Assembly: GCF_041261445.1 (NCBI RefSeq)
Contig: NZ_JBGCCU010000037.1
Coordinates: 37,542-101,541, forward strand
Direction: 5' to 3'
Origin: Catenulispora sp. EB89
GTDB taxonomy: Bacteria > Actinomycetota > Actinomycetes > Streptomycetales > Catenulisporaceae
Length of the DNA stretch: 64,000 nucleotides
The notes under the pieces were generated by a model. The model saw only the letters and a program-made list of their open reading frames with translations, was not told where the DNA came from and did not search any database. Positions within the stretch are counted from its first letter, which is position 1; each line of letters opens with the position of its first letter. Position numbers and translations under genes: made by a program. This document shows, piece after piece, positions 36,170 through 44,365 of the stretch.

Positions 36170-37695
36170 CCCGTGACCTCCAGCAGCTCCTGGCCGATCT
36201 CGGTCACAACGGCCCGGCCTTCGGCATCAACGTGTATTAGTCCGAGCTGACCGGCCATGTCCGCTAAACGTTCCACACGGGTGTCCGGCGTACCCCATCC
36301 TTCATCGTCTGTGCGGTAGTAGCGACCGTTTCGCTGGTGCAACCGCGAGTAGACGACAAGTCTGCCTTCGTCATCGGAGCGCATCTTCGCGATAGCGACC
36401 CTACGGGCCTGGTCAAGCATGTCGTTCACGAGACGTGCGGCGAAGTCCGACATCCGGCTCGCGCGAAACTCCTGAAGCTGCACACTAACCCACTCGGGAT
36501 TGAGATAGTCCCGGCTCGGCCCCATGAATGCCTTATGCAGCACGCCGGTCAGTTCACCATGGCGTCTCGCCCCGATCATCAGGAGCTTCACATTCACCAG
36601 AGCATCACGCTCGTCGACATCACGCAGTACTTCCCGCTCAGCCTCCGCCGGACACCCTTCGATCATCGTCGCGGGCAGCTCCCCCAGAAAATCGCGCACA
36701 GTCGTGTCAGGCATCTGATCAACTAGCCATGCACACAACTCGTCCGCACTGGCGTCCTCGCGCTCGGGGTCTGCTCCGATCTGGTTGACCATCCCCGCCC
36801 ACAGACGACGCCAAGCACCAACGGAATAGTTGCGCAGCAAGATGCCGCCCCAGCCAGCCGCCTCCTCGATGCCGCTAAGAACCGGATCTGAGCGCAAGCC
36901 GTCGCCGTAGGCCACTGTGGAGCGAACCGCTTCCTCCCACGAAAGCTCGCTGGCGTGGCCATAGAGGACGGCCGCACGTCCGAGCACACGGAAGGCGGAA
37001 CGCCTATGGCGATCGCCGGGAGTCCAATCCTCCGGAAAATGACGTCCCTCGGCGGTCGCAGTGAACAGTCCGCGCAGCCAAGGAACCTCGCGCGCCTCGC
37101 TACTCGGCAGGCCGACCGACGTCAGGCCGTCGAGAACAGCCGCAGGCACCACGTCCTGCTTAGCTGCGACGAAGAGCGGCTCAAACCAGGCCCGGACCTC
37201 CTGTGGACAGTCAAATCGCCCCGGTCGGGGTATCCGATGCTCGTCTCGCGTGCCGCCCAGTGCCGAACTCGGACCGCCGTAGTCTGACCAGAAGCCCCAG
37301 ACCCGTGGTGAATACACCGCTCCAGAGCCCCCGTCGTCCGCGACACGCCTCAGATCCAGGTCCTCCCCAGCCCTCCAGCCCAGCCGGATGGGATCGATGC
37401 CGTGCGCGGGACCGGGACCTGACGCGGCGTGCAGGTCGGACGCGACCGCGAGGAGCACCTCGCTCCTCCTGAGGAAGCGGCGGCACTCATCATGGGCGAG
37501 TTCGGCATCGACGGCATGGCCCGCGAAGGCTGCGTAGAGCGCGTAGTAGCGGACATAGCGAGTCAGGGTGGACATGCCGGGCAGCAGCCGGTCGACCGCG
37601 CTGCGCACAGGGCCTTCGACCCGAAGCGGATAACGCCCCTTCCGCGGATCCAAACCACGTTCGGCCCAGACCGGACCAAGAACGTACCCCGCCAT
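36166..37695 (-). CDS. Unknown 509-aa protein coupled to the PLD-like gene
   Basis: No family recognised. The protein is soluble and helical with a Trp-rich middle (RVWGFWSDYGGPSS, AAGWGGILLRNYSVGAW). The C-terminal 100 residues (RLADMAGQLGLIHVDAEGRAVVT) look like a winged helix. The second ATG (37695) is preferred because GAGGAC lies 8 nt before it but only 2 nt before the first ATG (37701). Its stop overlaps the PLD start by 4 nt, so the two products probably act together. Confidence 0.55.
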   Translation of the reverse strand: MAGYVLGPVWAERGLDPRKGRYPLRVEGPVRSAVDRLLPGMSTLTRYVRYYALYAAFAGHAVDAELAHDECRRFLRRSEVLLAVASDLHAASGPGPAHGIDPIRLGWRAGEDLDLRRVADDGGSGAVYSPRVWGFWSDYGGPSSALGGTRDEHRIPRPGRFDCPQEVRAWFEPLFVAAKQDVVPAAVLDGLTSVGLPSSEAREVPWLRGLFTATAEGRHFPEDWTPGDRHRRSAFRVLGRAAVLYGHASELSWEEAVRSTVAYGDGLRSDPVLSGIEEAAGWGGILLRNYSVGAWRRLWAGMVNQIGADPEREDASADELCAWLVDQMPDTTVRDFLGELPATMIEGCPAEAEREVLRDVDERDALVNVKLLMIGARRHGELTGVLHKAFMGPSRDYLNPEWVSVQLQEFRASRMSDFAARLVNDMLDQARRVAIAKMRSDDEGRLVVYSRLHQRNGRYYRTDDEGWGTPDTRVERLADMAGQLGLIHVDAEGRAVVTEIGQELLEVTG

Positions 37696-37724
37696 TGCCA
37701 TGTCCTCGATTCACATGGGTCGCT

Positions 37725-38294
37725 CTACGCTTCAGTGATTCGTGCCCAGATCGTGTAGGCACGATCAACCTGACTCGCGAGAGCGGCTAGCTTCGGGAAC
37801 TCGTCGTCGATCATCTCCCAGTCCGCGATCTGACAACCGTCGAGCATCGCGGTCCAGGCAAGAACGTAATGTTCAAGGCACTGGAGAATATGTTCACGGT
37901 AGGCGTCCACATGGCGGTACTGCCGCTGGAGGCGCTTCGCCTCCACGTCAGCCTGATCCTCAGGCATCCGCCGAACGAACGGCGAGGGGATGGGCTTGGG
38001 ACAGTGATCGGGGTTCATGATGTCGGTTCCCCGATGGTGCAGCTCAATGCTACGCTGGAGCAGATCCTCGAACTGCCCTCGAGAGGCCGTTGCCGCCAGG
38101 TCTGCGAACGACAACACAATCCACTCCGAATCACGGGCAATACTCGACGACGTCCCATACCACGTCGTCAGAGACGCGCTGAGCGCGCGGATGCGATCCC
38201 CGGTTCGACGCAGGTTGGAATACAGCCGATCCCAGTAAGCCCATAGCTCGTCAGCGCCTGGCCTGTCGTCCTCGAACTCGTCGTCGCCGTCCAT
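37725..38294 (-). CDS. Unknown 189-aa helical protein
   Basis: An acidic start (MDGDDEFEDDRPG) leads into an all-helical protein with WDRLYSNLRRTGDRIRALSA, then HVDAYREHILQCLEHYVLAW. No catalytic motif is visible. GGGGAGGACAG precedes the ATG at 38294. It lies 108 bp after hsdR and 30 bp before the 509-residue gene, so it belongs to the R-M-associated accessory module. Confidence 0.55.
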   Translation of the reverse strand: MDGDDEFEDDRPGADELWAYWDRLYSNLRRTGDRIRALSASLTTWYGTSSSIARDSEWIVLSFADLAATASRGQFEDLLQRSIELHHRGTDIMNPDHCPKPIPSPFVRRMPEDQADVEAKRLQRQYRHVDAYREHILQCLEHYVLAWTAMLDGCQIADWEMIDDEFPKLAALASQVDRAYTIWARITEA

Positions 38295-38402
38295 CTGTCC
38301 TCCCCTGACATATATTCCGGTCCAAGCCCTGCGGGCCAATCCCGCCTGTCGCCAATGAGGGCTGCTGACGTAGCAATGCCACAGGCAGCAGCACACCGCG
38401 CC

Positions 38403-41400
38403 CTATCGATCCACCCCGGTCGCCCAATCATCGGCAAGCGTTTCCATCTGCTGGATGACGCGCACTACTGCGGAGGGCTGCTGATCCGGCGGGTAACCAT
38501 GCTTGACCAGCAGCCTACGAATAGTCGACCGCATCTTGGCGCGGACGTCCGAACGGACCGACCAGTCGGTCTTCAGGTCCCGCTTGAGCGTCTTCACCAG
38601 ATCGCGAGCAATGTCGGCTAGGACACCCTGGGCCATCTCCTCAACTGCGGACTCGTTCTGACAGACGGCGTCGTAGAACGCAAGCTCGGCATAGTTCAGC
38701 GGCGGGTCGAACTTCTTGCCTCGCGCCTTCTCCGCCATGATCTCGCGGATCTCTTTCACCATCTCGGCGATCATCGCTGCAGCGGTGATCTGCTGGCTCA
38801 TGTAGCGGCGCATCAGATTCTCGAGGGCCTCGGAGAACTTTATGCGCCGCACCAGGTTGTGACGCAGCACCGTGTGGATCTCCTGATCGATCAACCGGCG
38901 CAGCGCCTCGATCGCCAGGTGAGGATGCTGCGACTCGCGCAGGCGGGCCAGGTACTCCTCGTTGATACTGCTTAGGTCAGGGAGTTCTACCCCGGCCAGG
39001 GCGTAGAGGTCTTTCACGCCGTCGGCCTCGATAGTGCTGGCCGTCAGCATCTTTAGATACAGCTCGATGTCCGGCTGCACCGGCTTGCCGGCGGCCTTGC
39101 GGGCGTCGGCCTCTTCCCGGAGGATGTGAGCGCGGACCGTCAGGTAGAAGCCGACTTCTTCCTGTAGGTCGGCAACGTCGGGATCCCACTTGCACGCAAC
39201 CCAGAAGCGCTCAAGGCGTTGGACAGCCAGCCGGAACCGCTGGGGCAGCTTATGCTCATGCTCGCCCTTCGGGTCGGCGTTGTCCGCATTGGCGGGGTCC
39301 GCCAGGAAGTCCGCGACCTTCAAGATGGCGTTCAGCCTGGGCTTGGCTCCGCCGCCCGTCAGGATCTCCCGCCATGGGCAGCCGTCCAGCATGGCATTGA
39401 TGACCGTGATCTGGTCGCGGACCGCGTCCTTGGCCACGTCGAGTTTCGCGCCGACCGGCTTCTTCTCCTGGTCAGTGTCCGTGTACTCGGCCAGTGCCTT
39501 GTACAGGTCGTCGGTGATCGGCGCGTAGCCGACCAGCAGCCCATCCTGCTTCTTGTTCAGGCAGCGGTTCACCCGCGCCAGGGCCTGCATGAGCGATGCG
39601 CCTTTGATCGGCCGGTCCAGGTACATGGTGTGCAACGGCGGAGCGTCGAAACCCGTGAGGTACATCGCCTGGACGATCAGGATCTCCAGCTCGTCTTCGA
39701 GATTCTTGACCCGGTTGGAGACCGCCTTGTTGCCAGCGGGCCGGCGCAGGTGTTTCTTCAGCTTCTTGTTCTCATGGTCCTTCGCGGACGTCTCCGAGAA
39801 CACGACCTTGATCTTGCCCTTGTCCTCAGCGTCATCGTGCCAGTCGGGGCGCCGGGCGACGATCCAGTCGTACAAGTCACCGCAGATCTCGCGGGTCGCG
39901 CAGACCACCATCGCTTTGCCGATGCCACCGACCAGCGGGCGCATCGCTTCGCTACGGGACTCCCAGTGCGCGATCAGGTCATCGGCGATGGCGTCCAGCC
40001 GTGCAGGCGCGCCGTAGACGGCGTTCATCGCGGCGACTCTCTGTTGCAGCTGCACCCGCTCGGCGTCGTCCAGGCCGTCAGTGGCCTCATCAACCTCGTC
40101 ATCGAACTGGTCCGGGTCGAAGCCCTCAGGGAAGCCGACGACCGGAAGCCGTGACTCGAATAGCACGCGGACGGTCGCACCATCCTCGACCGCTCGGGTC
40201 AGGTCATAGATGTCGATATACTCGCCGAACACCTGCCGGGTGTTCTGGTCGTCCTTGGAGATCGGCGTGCCGGTGAAGGCAATCATCGTCGCGTTCGGCA
40301 GCGCGTCCCGCAGCCACTTGGCGTAGCCTTCTTCGAGGTTGTAGTGACTGCGGTGTGCCTCGTCGACGACGACGACGACGTTACGTCGCTCAGACAGCAG
40401 CGGATGCTTGGAGCTGACCTCCTTTTCCGCCTTTGACATGCCGAACTTCTGCAGGGTGCTGAAGAAGACACCGCCAGCCCCCTGGTTGGCCAGGGCTTCG
40501 CGCAGCTCGACGCGGGAGTCGGCGCGCTTGACCCCTGACAACAGCTCACTGACGCGAAAACCGTTGTACAGCTGGTCGTCCAAGTCGGTGCGGTCCGACA
40601 GCACGACGACGGTCGGGTTGCCCAGCGCGGCTTCCTTGGCTACGCGGGCCGTGTAGAGCTCCATCTCGAAGGACTTGCCCGAGCCTTGGGTGTGCCAGAC
40701 CACGCCGGCCTTGCGATCACCGCGCACCGCCTCAATCGTGCAGCGCACGGCCTCCTCGACAGCGAAGAACTGGTGCGGCTTAGCGATCCGCTTGGTCGGC
40801 TTCTCGCCGCCAGTAAAGGCGATGTAATCGGATAGGATCGCGATGAAACGCTGCTGATTGAACAGACCGTGGACCAGCGTCACCAGCTCGGTGTCGTTGG
40901 CATCGCGCGGGCGGTCTGGGATCGGCTTGCCGGCATCGTCAACCCGCCACGGGGCGAAGTGCTCCAGAGGGGTAAATGCCGTGCCGTACCGCGCGGCGGT
41001 CCCGTCGGTAGCCACACAGACCGCGTTGAATCGGTACGCCAGCGGGAACTCGTCGCGGTAGACACCCAGCTGTGCGTGCGCTATCGCCAACGCCTCGCCG
41101 TTCAGGCTGGACTTCTTCAGCTCGATGAAGACCAGCGGCATGCCGTTGACATACAAGACGACGTCGAAACGGCGTTCGTGTTCGGCATTGCGGAGCATGA
41201 CCTGCTGGACCGCACGGAAGTCGTTGGACCACGGGTCACGCTCATCAATCAGGTGGACGGTGGGTGTCTGGGTGACGCCGTGGTCGTCGGTATAGGTGTG
41301 CTTGACGCCGCCAGTCAGGAAGTCGTGGACCCGCTTGTTTTCAGCGAAGGGATCGCCGGATGTCGGGGTGGAGACCTTGTCCACGACGGCCTCGACCTCG

Positions 41401-41609
41401 GCAGCTGGCAGGTCTGGGTTGAGCCGGGCCACTGCCTCACGCAGCAGAGACGGAAGGACAAGGTCGTCCCACGCAGCGCGGGTGTGGTCACCCTCGGAGC
41501 CAGGGGCTATGTCGATGCCCTTGTAAACGTCCCAAGAATGCTCGGCCAAGTCTTCGAGCTCATCGAGGACGAGACGTTCCCATGCTGATTCGGGCATGAA
41601 TGATGTCAT
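38403..41609 (-). CDS. hsdR: Type I restriction enzyme R subunit
   Basis: A 1068-residue HsdR. The N-terminal nuclease shows FDVVLYVNGMPLVFIELKK (D...ExK). The motor has Walker A VVWHTQGSGKSFEME, DEAH box VVVVDEAHRSHYN, motif III AFTGTPI and the C-terminal helicase lobe with YLTGFDAPPLHTMYLD and QALARVNR. The helical C-terminus binds the methylase complex. The start overlaps hsdS by 4 nt. It translocates and cuts DNA unmethylated at the HsdS target. Confidence 0.92.
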   Translation of the reverse strand: MTSFMPESAWERLVLDELEDLAEHSWDVYKGIDIAPGSEGDHTRAAWDDLVLPSLLREAVARLNPDLPAAEVEAVVDKVSTPTSGDPFAENKRVHDFLTGGVKHTYTDDHGVTQTPTVHLIDERDPWSNDFRAVQQVMLRNAEHERRFDVVLYVNGMPLVFIELKKSSLNGEALAIAHAQLGVYRDEFPLAYRFNAVCVATDGTAARYGTAFTPLEHFAPWRVDDAGKPIPDRPRDANDTELVTLVHGLFNQQRFIAILSDYIAFTGGEKPTKRIAKPHQFFAVEEAVRCTIEAVRGDRKAGVVWHTQGSGKSFEMELYTARVAKEAALGNPTVVVLSDRTDLDDQLYNGFRVSELLSGVKRADSRVELREALANQGAGGVFFSTLQKFGMSKAEKEVSSKHPLLSERRNVVVVVDEAHRSHYNLEEGYAKWLRDALPNATMIAFTGTPISKDDQNTRQVFGEYIDIYDLTRAVEDGATVRVLFESRLPVVGFPEGFDPDQFDDEVDEATDGLDDAERVQLQQRVAAMNAVYGAPARLDAIADDLIAHWESRSEAMRPLVGGIGKAMVVCATREICGDLYDWIVARRPDWHDDAEDKGKIKVVFSETSAKDHENKKLKKHLRRPAGNKAVSNRVKNLEDELEILIVQAMYLTGFDAPPLHTMYLDRPIKGASLMQALARVNRCLNKKQDGLLVGYAPITDDLYKALAEYTDTDQEKKPVGAKLDVAKDAVRDQITVINAMLDGCPWREILTGGGAKPRLNAILKVADFLADPANADNADPKGEHEHKLPQRFRLAVQRLERFWVACKWDPDVADLQEEVGFYLTVRAHILREEADARKAAGKPVQPDIELYLKMLTASTIEADGVKDLYALAGVELPDLSSINEEYLARLRESQHPHLAIEALRRLIDQEIHTVLRHNLVRRIKFSEALENLMRRYMSQQITAAAMIAEMVKEIREIMAEKARGKKFDPPLNYAELAFYDAVCQNESAVEEMAQGVLADIARDLVKTLKRDLKTDWSVRSDVRAKMRSTIRRLLVKHGYPPDQQPSAVVRVIQQMETLADDWATGVDR

Positions 41610-42742
41610 GTGGCTTCCCCCACGATCTGCTCTGCGTCTCGGACGCGAAGCTCGCCGGACATGAGTTTGGGAAGGAGGGTGTCGCGCAAAGCTGCCAGAC
41701 TCGCTACTTCATCCATGTGGCTCTCAGCACACTCCATAAGAGTGCAAGCACGGCGAGACCATTCGCGCCGAACGCTATGCTCGGGCCAGGGGATTTCGAA
41801 ATCTAGCACTGCATCCTTCGGCAGCGCAGCAACGGTTGTGCCGGTGGCATATGTCACCGCTCGATCGTGAAACTCATGCGACCTTAGCGCACCGTACACC
41901 CATGGCGTTTCGACGAGAAAATCAGAACCCATTCGGACTGCGAAGACGTGATGTGAGAAAAGTGCCCGCTTGTCACCTGTACGCACGAGCGCGGGGCGTC
42001 CTAGGATCTCACGTCGCTGCGTCAAGTCAGTGTTCGCCAGGACAAGGTCCCCGTCTCGCACCCAGTGCCGCTCACGGACTTCGCCGGAATAATACTTCAG
42101 CTCGCTCCGGTTAAAACGCCCCGTCACTCCCAAGTTCGCGAGGTTCACCATGGATACACCCGAACCAAGGTACGCCCCTTTGTAGGACAGCCCCTTGTCG
42201 AGGTCGGCAATCTGCGAGAACTTGACCCTCTCCCGGGTTGCACCCGCTCGCAACTGCCACCTCGCTTGCAAGAGTTCATATGCAGTGTCGGCGATCCGCT
42301 CGTTGACCGCGATCTTATCGTCGAGGGCGGCGAGCACTGCAGCGATACCTACCTGCCCACCCAGGTCCGGCCAACGAACAGAAATCGGATGTACATGATT
42401 GCGGTTAAGCGTCGGGTTTGACGAGCCAACGTCCATTCCGAGAAAGTCGAGCGTCTGCAAGAAATAATAGATGAATCGCGGGTGATTCCCCTTAAAGTCC
42501 TTCACCCAAAGCGTCGTATCATGTGGCCAATACGGCCGATCTACGTAGTAGACTCTGCCAAGAGTTCCCTTTCTACCCATGACTACGCCAGGACCGTCTA
42601 CGTAGGGTGTGTCGTGGTAGCTTCCGATACCTCCCGACGAAATAACGGGGACTGGCCCTGGGCGCTGACTTGCTTTGGTAATGTCAACGCCACGCTGAAG
42701 CGTCATAACATCGCCGATCGTTGTCGACCGCCACTCAGTCAT
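41606..42742 (-). CDS. hsdS: Type I restriction specificity subunit
   Basis: A 378-residue HsdS with two target-recognition domains. The first ends with NPTLNRNHVHPISVRWP and a coiled coil (IAAVLAALDDKIAVNERIADTAYELL, shown here in part as ALDDKIAVNERIA). The second ends before SLAALRDTLLPKLMSGELRV, the usual C-terminal conserved helix. It overlaps hsdM by 8 nt and hsdR by 4 nt. The recognised bipartite sequence cannot be read from the protein. Confidence 0.9.
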   Translation of the reverse strand: MTEWRSTTIGDVMTLQRGVDITKASQRPGPVPVISSGGIGSYHDTPYVDGPGVVMGRKGTLGRVYYVDRPYWPHDTTLWVKDFKGNHPRFIYYFLQTLDFLGMDVGSSNPTLNRNHVHPISVRWPDLGGQVGIAAVLAALDDKIAVNERIADTAYELLQARWQLRAGATRERVKFSQIADLDKGLSYKGAYLGSGVSMVNLANLGVTGRFNRSELKYYSGEVRERHWVRDGDLVLANTDLTQRREILGRPALVRTGDKRALFSHHVFAVRMGSDFLVETPWVYGALRSHEFHDRAVTYATGTTVAALPKDAVLDFEIPWPEHSVRREWSRRACTLMECAESHMDEVASLAALRDTLLPKLMSGELRVRDAEQIVGEAT

Positions 42743-44360
42743 CGACTTTCCCCAACTGCTCGCGCACGACGGCTTCCAGCCGAGCTGACTCGTCGAACTG
42801 GGCGAAGAGCTCGGCCGTCAGCCGGTCGATTTTCTCGGCGATCGGCTCGTCGTCGCCGTCATCAACCTCCGCCGCGCCGACGTACCGCCCAGGCGTCAAG
42901 ATGTAGTCATGTCCGGCAATCTCCGCCTTATCGGCGGAATAGCAAAACCCAGCGATGTCCTCGTACTTCTCGCCCTTCGCCGAAGCCGTCCCCCGCCAGA
43001 CGTGGTACATCCCGGCGATTCGGGCGATCTCCGCTTCGGTCAGCACCCGCTCGGTGCGGTCGACCATCGTGCCCAGGTTCCGCGCGTCGATAAACAACAC
43101 CTGACCGCGCCGGTCAGCCAGTCCCTTTGCCCCGTGCGAACTCTTGTCCTTGGCGAAGAACCACAGGCACGCCGGGATCTGCGTGGTACGGAACAACTGC
43201 GGAGGCAGCGCGACCATACATGCCACCAGGTCGTTTTCCACTAGCGACGTCCGGATCTCACCCTCGCCGGACTGCTTGGAGGACATCGACCCGTTGGCCA
43301 GCACGACGCCGGCTGTGCCACGTACGCCGAGCTTGGAGATGATGTGCTGCAGCCAGGCGTAGTTCGCGTTCCCGGCCGGCGGCACGCCGTACTTCCACCG
43401 CGTGTCCTGGGTGTTGCGGGCCCAGTCGGACATGTTGAACGGCGGGTTCGCCAGCACGAAGTCGGCCAGTACGTCCGGGTGCCGGTCGTGGGCGAAGGTG
43501 TCGCCCCAGCGGTCGGACAGGTTCCCAGTGATGCCGTGGATTGCAAGGTTCATCTTCGCCAGGCGCCAGGTGCGCTCGTTGCTCTCCTGCCCGTACACCG
43601 ATAGGTCGTGGGCGTGGCGGGCGCCGCGGTGGCTGACGACGAACTTCTCGGCCTGCACGAACATACCGCCAGATCCACAGCAGGGGTCGTAGACCCGCCC
43701 CTCGTACGGCTCCAGCACCTCCACCAGTAGCTTCACGACGCTCGCGGGGGTGTAGAACTCGCCGCCGCGCTTGCCTTCGGCCCGCGCGAACTGCTCCAGA
43801 AAGTACTCGTACACCTCGCCCAGCACGTCACGGGCGGTGCGCTCGCCGTGGCCGGTGAACCGGGCGTCACTGATAAGGTCGACCAGCTCGGCCAGGCGGC
43901 GCTGGTCGACATTCTCCCGGTTGTAGATCGTGGCCAGGACGCCGGTGAGGGTCTTGTTCTCCTTCATGATGGCGACCATGGCATCGTCCAGGAGCTTGCC
44001 GACGCCGTCTCGGTGGGCCTTGGCGTTCGCGGCCAGGTGCTCCCAGCGGGCGGTGACCGGCACGTAGAAGACGCCCGCACCTTCGTACTCGTCCTTCTCG
44101 TCCAGTAGCATCCCCATGCGGTCGTCGGGGATGCCGTCGGCGGTCAGCTCGGCGCGGATGACCTCGCGGCGTTCCTCGAAGGCGTCGGAGATGTACTTCA
44201 GGAAGATCAGACCGAGGACGAAGTCCTTGTACTGGGCGGCGTCCATGGAGCCGCGCAGCTTGTCGGCGGACTTCCACAGGATGTTCTTGATGTAGCCGAT
44301 GGACGTGGACGGCATGCCGGGCAGGGCGTCCTGGTCGGTCTTCTTCTTGCGGGGAGGCAT
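42735..44360 (-). CDS. hsdM: Type I DNA adenine methylase M subunit
   Basis: A 541-residue HsdM with the N-terminal helical domain (KNILWKSADKLRGSMDAAQY), SAM motif DPCCGSGGMF and catalytic motif LANPPFN, both intact. GGEFYTPASVV is also typical. It starts 5 bp after the stop of the methylase-like fusion gene, so both are transcribed together, and it ends inside hsdS. It modifies adenine in the HsdS target and forms the R2M2S complex. Confidence 0.93.
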   Translation of the reverse strand: MPPRKKKTDQDALPGMPSTSIGYIKNILWKSADKLRGSMDAAQYKDFVLGLIFLKYISDAFEERREVIRAELTADGIPDDRMGMLLDEKDEYEGAGVFYVPVTARWEHLAANAKAHRDGVGKLLDDAMVAIMKENKTLTGVLATIYNRENVDQRRLAELVDLISDARFTGHGERTARDVLGEVYEYFLEQFARAEGKRGGEFYTPASVVKLLVEVLEPYEGRVYDPCCGSGGMFVQAEKFVVSHRGARHAHDLSVYGQESNERTWRLAKMNLAIHGITGNLSDRWGDTFAHDRHPDVLADFVLANPPFNMSDWARNTQDTRWKYGVPPAGNANYAWLQHIISKLGVRGTAGVVLANGSMSSKQSGEGEIRTSLVENDLVACMVALPPQLFRTTQIPACLWFFAKDKSSHGAKGLADRRGQVLFIDARNLGTMVDRTERVLTEAEIARIAGMYHVWRGTASAKGEKYEDIAGFCYSADKAEIAGHDYILTPGRYVGAAEVDDGDDEPIAEKIDRLTAELFAQFDESARLEAVVREQLGKVDD

Positions 44361-44365
44361 GGGGG

